Source: Streptomyces sp. ADI95-17 (GTDB lineage: Bacteria; Actinomycetota; Actinomycetes; Streptomycetales; Streptomycetaceae). From it: a stretch of DNA of 64,000 nucleotides. Below the pieces are notes generated by a model. The model made no database searches, was not told the DNA's origin, and saw nothing but the letters and a program-made list of their open reading frames with translations. Below are positions 52,125-60,193 of the stretch, in pieces. Location of the stretch: contig NZ_ML123046.1 of assembly GCF_003846175.1 (NCBI RefSeq), positions 878,286 to 942,285 of the forward strand, written 5' to 3'. Positions within the stretch are counted from its first letter, which is position 1. Every line of letters begins with the position of its first letter. The position numbers and the translations under genes were made by a program.

Positions 52125-53180
52125 TCACCAGGTGCGTGTGGCGCCGGTGGTGAGTTTCTTGCCGGGCCTACGCCATTTCGGTTCGCGGTCCAGGGTGTGG
52201 GTGGTGAGGTGGCGCAGCCGCCGCATCGTCGACCCGTACAGCCCGACCGCGTTGGTCGAGAGCTTTCCTCCGGGGGGCTCGTCCATGAACGGCATGAACT
52301 TGTCCGGGAACCCGGGCATGGTGCAGCCGATGCAGATGCCACCGACGTTGGGGCAGCCGCCGATGCCGTTCATCCAGCCCCGTTTGGGCACGTTGCACTT
52401 GACCGTGGGGCCCCAGCAGCCCAGCTTGACGATGCACTTCGGTGAGCCGTACTCCGTCGCGAAGTCGGCCTGCTCGTAGTACCCGGCCCGGTCGCAGCCC
52501 TCGTGGACCGTCGACCCGAACAGCCACGTCGGCCGCAGCGCGTCGTCGAGCGGGATCATCGGCGCCTGGTCGGTGGCCATGTAGAGCAGGTAGGTGAGCG
52601 TCTCCGAGAGGTTGTCCGGCTGGATCGGGCACCCCGGGACGCACACGATCGGGATCCCGGCCTTGGACTTCCAGTCCCAGCCCAGGTAGTCGGGAACCCC
52701 CATTGCGCCGGTCGGGTTGCCCGCCATGGCGTGGATGCCGCCGTACGTCGCGCAGGTGCCGACCGCGACGACCGCGGTCGCCTTCGGAGCCAGCCGGTCG
52801 AGCCACTCGCTGGTCGTCATCGGCTGGCCGGTGGCGGGATCGTTGCCGAACCCGCACCAGTAGCCCTCGTCGTGCAACCGCTCGTTCGGAATGGATCCCT
52901 CGACCACCAGGACGAACGGTTCCAGCTCTCCGCGATCGGCCTTGAAGAACCATTCGAGGAAATCATCGGCGCCGCCGTTCGGGCCGCATTCGAAATCGAT
53001 GAGCGGCCAGTGGACAGCGACCTGCGGAAGTCCCGGCAGGGCGCCGAGAGCGATTTCCTCGATGCTCGGCTGCGTGGCGGCGGTCAGTGACACGGAATCG
53101 CCGTCACAGCTCAGTCCTGCGTTGATCCACAGCACGTGGATCAGTGTGTCCTCCGCCTTTACCGCTTCCTCTGTCGGCAT
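52125..53180 (-). CDS. hhyS: Group 1h [NiFe]-hydrogenase small subunit
   Basis: 351-aa Fe-S subunit that passes electrons away from the Ni-Fe site. Medial and distal cluster Cys residues are in VGTCATYGG, VPGCPIQPD, HEGCDRAGYY and GGCPNVGGICIGCTMPGFPD. The proximal site reads LSCDGDSV: Cys25 is kept but the second Cys of CxxC is Asp28. This matches the 3-Cys/1-Asp proximal 4Fe-4S cluster known from the Ralstonia actinobacterial-type enzyme. No Tat signal is present, so the enzyme is cytosolic or attached to the inner membrane face. First gene of the operon. Confidence 0.95.
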   Translation of the reverse strand: MPTEEAVKAEDTLIHVLWINAGLSCDGDSVSLTAATQPSIEEIALGALPGLPQVAVHWPLIDFECGPNGGADDFLEWFFKADRGELEPFVLVVEGSIPNERLHDEGYWCGFGNDPATGQPMTTSEWLDRLAPKATAVVAVGTCATYGGIHAMAGNPTGAMGVPDYLGWDWKSKAGIPIVCVPGCPIQPDNLSETLTYLLYMATDQAPMIPLDDALRPTWLFGSTVHEGCDRAGYYEQADFATEYGSPKCIVKLGCWGPTVKCNVPKRGWMNGIGGCPNVGGICIGCTMPGFPDKFMPFMDEPPGGKLSTNAVGLYGSTMRRLRHLTTHTLDREPKWRRPGKKLTTGATRTW

Positions 53181-53439
53181 GGCAGTGCCGCCTTTCAGGA
53201 TGACGGCCTACCGGCCATCGGCCCCCACGGGTGGGTATGCGCACATTGCTACCATCACGCCTCGATTCGCGGGCACCGGCAACAGGGGAATTCGCCGCAC
53301 CGGCTTGTCACCGGGGGCCGAATGACGGCATGCGGTGGGCCGCTCGGGTGGTCCGGGCGTGCGACCGGTCCCGTCGGTCGGCGCCACGGTCCGCCCGTGG
53401 CCCTACGGTCGGAGCCACCCGCGGAAGGACGAGGCACCG
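53181..53439. promoter_or_regulatory. Divergent promoter region between hhyS and hypA
   Basis: 259 nt without a gene; it must carry promoters for the 13-kb hydrogenase operon (leftward) and for hypAB (rightward). No consensus sigma hexamers or clear operator stand out. Only a modest inverted repeat (GCCTACCGGCCATCGGC, near 53206-53222) close to hhyS is notable. Confidence 0.5.
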
Positions 53440-53769
53440 GTGCACGAGCTGGCCATCACACAGAGCGTCGTCGACTCGGTGTGCGAACGCGCCGGGGGGC
53501 GTCCGGTCCGCTCGGTCCGCGTCCGCGTCGGCGTGCTCACGGCCGTGGTACCCGACTCGATGCGGTTCTGCTTCGGCCTGGTCACGGAGGGAACGGCCGC
53601 CGAGGGCGCGCAGTTGGAGATCGACCAGCCGCCCGGCGCCGGCCGCTGCCGCACCTGTGCCGTCGCATTCACCCTGACCGACCTGATTCTGCTGTGTCCC
53701 TGCGGCAGCGCGGATGTGGAGATCACATCGGGACAGGAACTGCAGATCGTCTCCATGGAAGTGGGCTGA
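53440..53769 (+). CDS. hypA: Hydrogenase nickel incorporation protein HypA
   Basis: 109-aa nickel metallochaperone. The N-terminal MHELAIT-type start (GTG, read as Met) supplies His2 for Ni(II). The zinc site is CRTC at the start of the knuckle and a compressed CPC instead of the usual CPxC at its end. It works with HypB to insert Ni after the iron unit is in place. GGAAGGACGAGG precedes the GTG at 53440. It is divergent from hhyS and 3 nt before hypB. Confidence 0.93.
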   Translation: MHELAITQSVVDSVCERAGGRPVRSVRVRVGVLTAVVPDSMRFCFGLVTEGTAAEGAQLEIDQPPGAGRCRTCAVAFTLTDLILLCPCGSADVEITSGQELQIVSMEVG

Positions 53770-53772
53770 ACC

Positions 53773-54558
53773 ATGTGCGGTACCTGCGGCTGTGCCGAGG
53801 AGTCCGGCGGGACCAGGATCGTGATGCTGCGGGAGGACGATGCACCGGACCACGGACATCCGCATCCGCACCCGCACCCTCGTCCGCACGAGCGTCGTCA
53901 GCCGAGTGGCGCCGGTGAGACCGTCACCATCGAGCAGAAGGTGCTCGCCAAGAACGACCTGCTCGCGGAGCGCAACCGGACGTGGATGACCGACCGCGGC
54001 GTCGTGGCCGTGAACATGATGAGCTCGCCGGGCGCAGGCAAGACCACCCTGCTGGAACGCGCCGTCACCGACCTCGGCGGCCGCCGGCCGGTGGCCGTCG
54101 TCGAGGGCGACCAGGAGACGAGGCTCGACGCCGACCGGATCAGGCGTACGGGCTGCGCCGTGGTGCAGGTGAACACGGGGGCGGGGTGCCACCTCGACGC
54201 GGAGATGATGCGGGACGCCCTCACGGCACTGTCCCCGGCCGAGGGGTCGCTGCTCATGGTGGAGAACGTCGGAAACCTGGTGTGCCCTGCCCTGTTCGAC
54301 CTGGGGGAGCGCAGCAAGGTCGTGATCATCTCGGTCACCGAGGGCACGGACAAGCCGCTGAAGTACCCGTACATGTTTGCCGCTGCCGACCTGATCCTGA
54401 TCAACAAGTCCGATCTGCTGCCCTACGTCGACTTCGACGTCGAGCAGTGCGCGCGGCACGCGCGCTCGGTGAACCCGGACGTCCGCGTGCTGACGGTCTC
54501 GGCGACCACCGGCGAGGGCCTGTCCCACTGGTACGACTGGCTGGCGGAGCAGCGGTAG
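53773..54558 (+). CDS. hypB: Hydrogenase nickel incorporation GTPase HypB
   Basis: 261-aa SIMIBI-class GTPase. The N-terminal CGTCGC gives the high-affinity nickel site. A His/Pro-rich stretch (HGHPHPHPHPRPH, about 27-39) may store nickel. The G domain has the P-loop SSPGAGKTT, the metal-site CxH-like GAGCHLD, and NKSD for guanine. It starts 3 nt after hypA, so the two are one operon. The convergent hypX gene ends 22 nt beyond the stop. Confidence 0.95.
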   Translation: MCGTCGCAEESGGTRIVMLREDDAPDHGHPHPHPHPRPHERRQPSGAGETVTIEQKVLAKNDLLAERNRTWMTDRGVVAVNMMSSPGAGKTTLLERAVTDLGGRRPVAVVEGDQETRLDADRIRRTGCAVVQVNTGAGCHLDAEMMRDALTALSPAEGSLLMVENVGNLVCPALFDLGERSKVVIISVTEGTDKPLKYPYMFAAADLILINKSDLLPYVDFDVEQCARHARSVNPDVRVLTVSATTGEGLSHWYDWLAEQR

Positions 54559-54580
54559 CCGCTCCGCCGCCGCACCGCGG

Positions 54581-56266
54581 TCAGCCCCGGGGGAACGGGG
54601 GCTGCGGGACCGCGGCGTCGGACGCCGGGCGCTCCTTGCGGACGAAGGCCCGGCGCAGCCCGTGGTACGGGTGGTGCGGGTCCGCGAAGATGCGGTGCAT
54701 GCGGACGAGTTCCGCCTCCCGGTACGGGGCCAGGTCGACCAGGTCCCGCTCCTCCTTCTTCGCGTGGATCCGGGACTGGGTCGCGGGCAGGGCTGCCAGG
54801 CGGGTCGCGAGGGCGCCGACTTCCGCGTCGAACGACTGGGGGGCGCACGGGATCACCCTGTCGACCAGCCCCAGCCGACAGGCCGCGGCGGAGCTGACCG
54901 GCAGGGCGTCCCGCATGAGCCGGCCGGCAGCCGGCGCCCCCACCCGCCGCGGCAGCGTGTACGTCCAGTACTCCGATCCGTACAGCCCCATCAGGCGGTA
55001 ATGCGGATTGAACACCGCGCCCGCCCTGCACCACACCTCGTCGGCAGCGAGGGCCAGCATCACCCCGCCCGCCGCGGCGTTCCCGGCCACGGCGGCGACG
55101 ACGAGCCGGTCCGTGGTGGTCAGCACCGCCTCCACCAGGTCGTCCATGGCATTGATGTTGGCCCAGGACTCGGCGCCGGGATCGGCCGCTGCCTCGATCA
55201 CGTTGAGGTGGATGCCGTTGGAGAAGAAGTCCCGGCCGCCGCCGAAGACCAGCACCGAGGTGGGCCGGGAGCAGGCGAACCGGTAGGCACACAGCAGGCG
55301 TTGGCACTGCGCCGTGCTCATCGCGCCGCCACGGAACGAGAACGACAGGAAGCCGGTCCCGGCCTCCTCCCGGTAGCCGATCTCGGACCAGGTGTCGTCG
55401 CCCCGGGGCCGGTGCAGCGGAGCCGGCCGCTCGGGTACGGCGGACAGCCGCCCGGCCAGCGCCGAGGTGGCGGGGAGCTTGAAGGTGGCCGGGCCGCCCG
55501 GCTCCCGCCGTGGCCGCAGCTCGGGGATCCACACCGCGCCGTCGGTGGTCGCCCGGCAGATCGCGCCGTCCCGGGTGGCCACCACATCCCCCGGACGCCC
55601 GCCCAGCCGGGACTCGGGATACCCGCCGTGCAGGAACCACTCACCGCCCAGCAACTCGTCGAGCACACCGGGCTGGGAGTCCGCCGCCCGGAGTCTGCGG
55701 ACCACCGTCGCGGTGGAGTCCGACCGCCAGTCGATGCGACGCAGCGACTGGCGGAACAGGGGGCGGCAGCCTCCGCCGGCGCCGGAGGCCTGCGGCGCCG
55801 GGGTGTACGTCCCCGACGCGAAGCGCCCGACCGCCAGGAGCACCGCCTGCACGGCGGCGTCCGAGATCTCGTTGCGGTACAGGTCGCTCTTGCCCACCGG
55901 GGGCAGCGGACAGGCCACGGAGGCCCAGACGTCGCCCGCGTCCATCTCCGCGTTCGCCTGAAGCACGGTGACGCCCCAGCGGTCCGCTCCCTCATGGACG
56001 GCCCAGTCCAGGGAGGAGGGCCCGCGGTCGCCGACCGGCCCCGGATGGACGACGAGACAGGTGTGGACCGACCAGACGTCCCTCGGGATCGCGGTCTTCA
56101 GGTACGGCGCCACAACAAGGTCCGGGCACTCCCGGCGGACGGCCTCCCGGACCGGGTCTTCCTCGTGCGCGAGCTGCACGGCAACGGAGTGCCCGTGGTC
56201 TCTCAGCTCCACCTGGACACGTTGGGTAAGGCTGTTGAAGGCGCTTGCGACAAGCAGGATGTGCAC
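54581..56266 (-). CDS. hypX: HypX (HoxX), CO-ligand synthesis for aerobic hydrogenase maturation
   Basis: 561-aa two-domain enzyme that makes the active-site CO from formyl-tetrahydrofolate through formyl-CoA, needed when O2 is present. The N-terminal half (about 1-260) is a formyltransferase-like domain with VVHPGPVGDRGPSSLDWA. The C-terminal half (about 290-545) is a crotonase/enoyl-CoA hydratase-like domain with GGGRDFFSNGIHLNVIE and AGNAAAGGVMLALAADE. The GTG at 56266 has GGGAGA upstream. It is the only hydrogenase gene at the right edge read towards hypB. Its presence fits an H2 scavenger working in air. Confidence 0.93.
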   Translation of the reverse strand: MHILLVASAFNSLTQRVQVELRDHGHSVAVQLAHEEDPVREAVRRECPDLVVAPYLKTAIPRDVWSVHTCLVVHPGPVGDRGPSSLDWAVHEGADRWGVTVLQANAEMDAGDVWASVACPLPPVGKSDLYRNEISDAAVQAVLLAVGRFASGTYTPAPQASGAGGGCRPLFRQSLRRIDWRSDSTATVVRRLRAADSQPGVLDELLGGEWFLHGGYPESRLGGRPGDVVATRDGAICRATTDGAVWIPELRPRREPGGPATFKLPATSALAGRLSAVPERPAPLHRPRGDDTWSEIGYREEAGTGFLSFSFRGGAMSTAQCQRLLCAYRFACSRPTSVLVFGGGRDFFSNGIHLNVIEAAADPGAESWANINAMDDLVEAVLTTTDRLVVAAVAGNAAAGGVMLALAADEVWCRAGAVFNPHYRLMGLYGSEYWTYTLPRRVGAPAAGRLMRDALPVSSAAACRLGLVDRVIPCAPQSFDAEVGALATRLAALPATQSRIHAKKEERDLVDLAPYREAELVRMHRIFADPHHPYHGLRRAFVRKERPASDAAVPQPPFPRG

Positions 56267-56541
56267 GGCGATCTCCCGGTGGCTGCGGTTCGTCCTGATC
56301 GAGCGTGGGCGTGGGCTCTTGCTCAGCGGGACTCACCCGGCGGGAACATGCCGGGAATTCACCCGAGCGCACAGAGCGGGCAGGGGCCGACGCGCTGTTT
56401 CGCTCACCGGATTCACAACGTCGGGCCGGACCGCAGTCCTGTTCGTGCGCTGCGAGCAGTTGGCACCGTCGGCTTCTGTCCGGCAGCGGCAAATCGGCCC
56501 CTGCGCCCCCCGGTGCCCTGGCGGTTGCCTCGACAGAGGTC
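56267..56541. other. Non-coding leader of hypX at the right edge of the hydrogenase locus
   Basis: 275 nt with no recognisable gene. It should hold the hypX promoter (leftward); no hexamers are obvious. Codon-position bias is lost here compared with the neighbouring genes. Confidence 0.4.
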
Positions 56542-56602
56542 GGTGGATACGAACAGGAGCAATCCCGACAGGCAGGTGCGGTTGAGCTTCTTCGGCCGAT
56601 GA
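56542..56602 (+). pseudogene. 3' fragment of a second yjbQ gene (right flank repeat)
   Basis: Encodes the last residues of YjbQ in frame: VDTNRSNPDRQVRLSFFGR and a TGA stop (56600-56602), against VDTNVDNSDRQVRLSFLGQ in the intact gene at 39500. The last 25 bp are 24/25 identical to 39896-39920 and the spacing upstream is conserved. The rest of the gene is absent. With the intact copy it brackets the hydrogenase locus in direct orientation. Confidence 0.75.
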
Positions 56603-56783
56603 GTCGCTTCGGCGGGACGGGCAGGGGCACGGGGCGGCAGCCGCCTGACCGGCCTGCGGACCATTCGCATACGGCTCTTGAGGACACAGGCCCCTGTCGC
56701 GGCAGGAGTTGCCGTCGAAGACGGCGCCGACGCCAGAGTGACAGAGACGTCTGCCTCGCATCCGCGGAAGCACTTTCCACGCA
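56603..56783. other. Degenerate DNA between the yjbQ fragment and the permease relic
   Basis: About 180 nt with no open gene, no recognisable protein and weak codon bias. Likely decayed sequence at the border of the hydrogenase locus. Confidence 0.4.
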
Positions 56784-56985
56784 ACCTGGTTCGGGATCAC
56801 TCCGCCGTTCACCGTCACCGGGGTCGTGATCGCGGGGGCGTTCGTGGCGATTCCGCTCCTGGTCATCAGTGCCGAGGGCACGCTGAGAACGGCCGGCCGA
56901 CCCGCGTTTGCGCAGTCAGGGTCTTGGCGGAGGGCGCCGGGTCGAGCGCCGCGGTCACCAGAGACGTGGCCACCGGTCTCGGCCC
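56784..56985 (+). pseudogene. Relic of a molybdate/sulfate-type ABC permease
   Basis: One frame reads TWFGITPPFTVTGVVIAGAF then VAIPLLVISAEGTLR, a typical stretch of ModB/CysW-type permeases. Near 56895 the similarity seems to shift frame (DPRLRSQGLGGGRRVERR, compare DPRYEEAAATLGAGRWTVFRR). No start, no further helices and no partner genes remain. Only about 65 codons of similarity are left, so it cannot function. The right border is approximate. Confidence 0.5.
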
Positions 56986-57136
56986 GGAGAACGGCGGTCC
57001 CGCCCGGCCTCGGCAGGAGGGCGTCCCGGCAGGCCTGCACGCTCAGTGGGGCGAGAAGAACGCGGGGCCGTCACAGCAGCCCGCTGCTCCGCACCCCCTG
57101 CGGCGTATGCTTGCGCCGGTCAGGGGAGGAGGCGTC

Positions 57137-57730
57137 ATGGGGCGGATGCCGTCGGCGCAGCGGCGCAGGCAACTGGTCGAGGCCGCGATCCGGGTGATGG
57201 CCCGCGACGGCGTCGCGAAGACCACAACGCGGTCCGTCGTGGCGGAGGCGGGTGTCTCGCTGAGCGTCTTCCACTACTGCTTCGAATCCAAGCAGGAGTT
57301 GCTCGAAGCGGTGATGGACACCATCTCCGAGCACTCCGAGTCGGACGTCCTCACCACGCTCATCCGCAGGCCCACCCTGCGCGAGACGGTCCGCGCAGGG
57401 CTCCAGGCGTACTGGGATCATGTGCTGGCCAATCCCGGCGAGCACATGCTGACGTACGAACTCACCCAGTACGCCCTGCGGGAGCCCGGCTACGAGCATC
57501 TCGCCCGGCGGCAGTACGAGCGCTATCTCGCGGCACACACCAAAGTGATCCGCCAGCTCCCCGCGGTCCTCGGCGTGGAGCTGACGGTGCCCGAGCCCGC
57601 GGCGGCCAGGTATCTGGCCGCGCTGACCGACGGGCTCACCCTCAACTTCCTCGTGCTGGGCGACGAGGAGAAGGCGGGCGACGTGCTGGACATCGTCGCG
57701 GACCAGATCCTGACGTTGGTGCGGGAGTAG
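57137..57730 (+). CDS. TetR-family transcriptional regulator
   Basis: 197-aa repressor. The N-terminal helix-turn-helix (about 8-55) includes AIRVMARDGVAKTTTRSVVAEAG and SLSVFHYCFESKQELLEAV. The C-terminal domain (TetR_C_6-like, RutR/BetI group style) contains LTYELTQYALREPGYEHLARRQY. GGGGAGGAGG before the ATG at 57137 is strong, so the long upstream frame is rejected. It ends 1 nt before the stop of the convergent secreted enzyme. The target and ligand are unknown. A TATGCT hexamer near 57107 may be its -10. Confidence 0.88.
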   Translation: MGRMPSAQRRRQLVEAAIRVMARDGVAKTTTRSVVAEAGVSLSVFHYCFESKQELLEAVMDTISEHSESDVLTTLIRRPTLRETVRAGLQAYWDHVLANPGEHMLTYELTQYALREPGYEHLARRQYERYLAAHTKVIRQLPAVLGVELTVPEPAAARYLAALTDGLTLNFLVLGDEEKAGDVLDIVADQILTLVRE

Positions 57731-57731
57731 C

Positions 57732-59777
57732 TCAGCGGCTGTACACCGCTGCCTCGTTGACCGAGTAGCCGTACTTGGTGGCCCGCGTCACGCCGTGGAT
57801 ACGGACGTACCGCGCCTGCACCGGGCTGAACACCGCGTTGTCCAGTCCGCCGTCCCCGCTGTCCGTGGACCACACCGACCGCCACGTGGTCCCGTCGTCC
57901 GAGACCTCGATCCGGTAGGCACGCGCATAGGCCTGTTCCCAGTCCAGGGAGACCTTGCCGACCGTACGGGAGCCGCCCAGATCGAGCTGCAGCCACTGGT
58001 CGTCCGACCAGCCGCTCGCCCACCTCGTGCCGGTGTCGCCGTCCACGGCCTTTCCGGCGGCGTAGCTGGTGAACGGGTTCCACTCCGTTTCACTGGCGCT
58101 CGCCGCGGCGCCGGCGGCGAGGTTGGGTTCGGGCTTGTGGAGTTCGGTCGCCTGCCAGGTGCGGAGGTAGGACTCCGCGCCGCCGAGCAGGTCCTGCACG
58201 GTGTCCTTGCCGCCGCTGAGCCGGATCTGCTCGATCCAGTCGGGCACCATGCCTACATGGGCCGCACCGTCGGTGTTGAAGTCCCAGGTGCGTTGGCCGG
58301 TTTGCTGACGGTCGACGACGGAGCCGCCGTCGGCGCTGCGGAAGGGGTACTTGACCGCGTTGGGGGCGTCGGGTCCGACCGGTCCCGGCCAGCCGCCGAC
58401 GCCGTTCATGTCGGTGCCGTAGCCGAGTCCGACACCGTACTTCTGGCGCAGTGTCCTGGTCCCGGCGGACTCCTTGGCGAAGCTGTCGGCGTCGGACATG
58501 TACGAGGCCTTGAAGCCGCCGAGGCGGTAGACGCGTTCCAGCCAGCCGTCGTCCATCCAGCTGTGGCTGGAGAGGACGCCGGGGTAGTTCGCCGACTCCA
58601 GCAGGTCCAGTGCGCGGCCGGCTGCCTTGACGCTCATGTGGTCGGCCTCGAACATCATGTTGCGCTTCATCAGCCCCTTGACCGCGTACTCGCCGAGGCG
58701 GGTCAGCCCACGGGTGTTGCACTGCGCGTTGCTGTCGTATGCGGGCACCTTGACCCCGGCGGGCAGCAGCTTGGTCACCTCGGCCGGGGCGGCCACGTTG
58801 CCGGAGGGGTTGTCGTGCTGGGTACCGCTGCACTTCTCCGTGGTCCAGAAGGTGCCGGTGGAGAGGAACTGGCCGATGTTCACGGCCGTTCCGATGGTGC
58901 CGGAGTCCATCCGCACCCCGCACAGGGCGTTGTCGAACTTGTGGCACAGGAACATGCTGCGCACACCCAGCTTGTACAGCTCGTCCAGACCGCTGTCGAT
59001 GTCGGCCTGGCTGCACTGGGGCACGTCGAGGATCTGCTTGCAGCCGAAGGGCTCCGAGGTCTCGACGCCGAGCACCACGGCGAGCTTGCCCTCCGCGACG
59101 ACCTGGCGGGCCTGGGTGGAGTCGGTGACGATACGGAAGAAGCCCTTGCCCGTTCCGCCGTAGATCTTGTCGATGTAGTCCTGCATCTCGTAGGTCTTGC
59201 GGGCTTCGAGACGAATGGCGTCCATCTCGTTGCAGCCGCGGTCCCTGACGTAGATCGAGCACAACAGTCCGTTGGTCACCAGGTCGTTGACAAGGATGCG
59301 CTGGCCGCCGCGCCAGGCACGCTCCAGCCACGCGTAGTAGTTCTGCTGGTGGCTCAGGGAGTTGTGGGCGGGCCAGGACTTGAACGTCGGCCAGCCCACC
59401 GGGTCGTGGTGGCCGTCCGAACCACCGGTGACGTTCTCGAAGAGGGCGAGCGAGCCGTCGGGATAGTGCTCGGGGCAGTCCGCGAGGGCGTCGGCGATCC
59501 CCGCTTCGGAGAACGGCTTGCCGCAGATGATGCGGCCGCCGAAGCCCTCGTTGGACATCACGTGATTGTGCGCGTCGACGAAGCCGCGGACCCGGCCCTG
59601 GCTGTCCGTGCCGTGGAAGGGTTCGCCGGTGACATCGATCTGTGAATCGGCGGCGGGTCGTGCCGTGGGCTCCCACCAGGGTGTGTCGGCGCCGACGGCC
59701 GGCGGGGAGCCCACGCCTAGAGCCAGCAGGAGGGTGACGACAACGGCAAACAGTCCACGTCTGCGGAGGAGAGTCAT
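57732..59777 (-). CDS. Secreted amidohydrolase/dipeptidase-like protein with F5/8 C domain
   Basis: 681-aa exported protein. A Sec signal peptide (about 1-30) begins MTLLRRRGLFAVVVTLLLAL and ends near VGA. The large central region (about 60-540) resembles metal-dependent amidohydrolase/membrane-dipeptidase barrels: FVDAHNHVMS near the start (HxH metal motif), VVLGVETSEPFGC, MFEADHMSVKAAGRAL, and LSSHSWMDD. The C-terminal domain (about 545-681) is a discoidin/F5-F8 type C carbohydrate- or surface-binding module. GAAGG precedes the ATG at 59777. The substrate is unknown. It is divergent, across 416 nt, from the phospholipase gene. Confidence 0.85.
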   Translation of the reverse strand: MTLLRRRGLFAVVVTLLLALGVGSPPAVGADTPWWEPTARPAADSQIDVTGEPFHGTDSQGRVRGFVDAHNHVMSNEGFGGRIICGKPFSEAGIADALADCPEHYPDGSLALFENVTGGSDGHHDPVGWPTFKSWPAHNSLSHQQNYYAWLERAWRGGQRILVNDLVTNGLLCSIYVRDRGCNEMDAIRLEARKTYEMQDYIDKIYGGTGKGFFRIVTDSTQARQVVAEGKLAVVLGVETSEPFGCKQILDVPQCSQADIDSGLDELYKLGVRSMFLCHKFDNALCGVRMDSGTIGTAVNIGQFLSTGTFWTTEKCSGTQHDNPSGNVAAPAEVTKLLPAGVKVPAYDSNAQCNTRGLTRLGEYAVKGLMKRNMMFEADHMSVKAAGRALDLLESANYPGVLSSHSWMDDGWLERVYRLGGFKASYMSDADSFAKESAGTRTLRQKYGVGLGYGTDMNGVGGWPGPVGPDAPNAVKYPFRSADGGSVVDRQQTGQRTWDFNTDGAAHVGMVPDWIEQIRLSGGKDTVQDLLGGAESYLRTWQATELHKPEPNLAAGAAASASETEWNPFTSYAAGKAVDGDTGTRWASGWSDDQWLQLDLGGSRTVGKVSLDWEQAYARAYRIEVSDDGTTWRSVWSTDSGDGGLDNAVFSPVQARYVRIHGVTRATKYGYSVNEAAVYSR

Positions 59778-59852
59778 CCGGGCTACCTTCGATGTCCGGG
59801 ATGGGCGCGCTAACTTACTCGCGCGTAGGTCCAATCGAGGATGGCGCGAACC

Positions 59853-59902
59853 TGACAACCAGTCAAGGGTCCGGGACAGGTGACCTATTTGACAGTCCGT
59901 CA
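59853..59902. promoter_or_regulatory. Twin TGAC-N5-GTCA palindromes
   Basis: Two identical-pattern sites, TGACAACCAGTCA (59853-59865) and TGACAGTCCGTCA (59890-59902), are 37 bp apart centre to centre. They lie 76-125 nt upstream of the dipeptidase-like gene and about 290-340 nt upstream of the phospholipase gene. The matched arms and N5 spacing look like a dimeric regulator's operator pair. The regulator is unknown; the nearby TetR is one candidate. Confidence 0.5.
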
Positions 59903-60193
59903 GTTACTTCTGCCGGGAAGGCCCCCTCGGGCGGCCTGCTGGCGGGGCCGGGGCGGGGCGGCCCCTGGGTGCTCCACGAGTCCCGGGTGTTCGAGAGGCA
60001 TCCCGGCCGCGGAGGCTCCGAACCGCTCCGGAATCCGCCCCTCGGCGGCGCGCCGGCGGCGCACGCCGGCCGCCCACATTTTGCCCGACCGTCACCTCGG
60101 CCCACTTTCCTCCGGCCCGGGTCCTCTTGAATACTCCGTCTGCCCCTCTTCGTGGACGGACATCGCCGAAGCAACAGGAGGACCCCCACAGCC
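59903..60193. other. Non-coding leader upstream of the phospholipase gene
   Basis: About 290 nt, very GC-rich with several GGC/GCC inverted repeats (for example around 60050-60075), and no supportable gene. A short AT-richer stretch, CTTGAATACTCCG, near 60125-60137 may mark the phospholipase promoter. Confidence 0.4.

Noticed and set aside
54662..56602. A 646-codon plus-strand frame opposite hypX
   Set aside because: Most of it is antisense to hypX. Only its last 20 codons resemble a real protein, the yjbQ fragment, which is annotated separately.
39865..56602. Integrase or transposase inside the suspected hydrogenase island
   Set aside because: No recombinase-like sequence was found in any frame of the region, so mobility is argued only from the flanking repeats.
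59778..60193. PHO boxes before the phospholipase gene
   Set aside because: No tandem GTTCACC-type repeats were seen on either strand, so PhoP control is not claimed.
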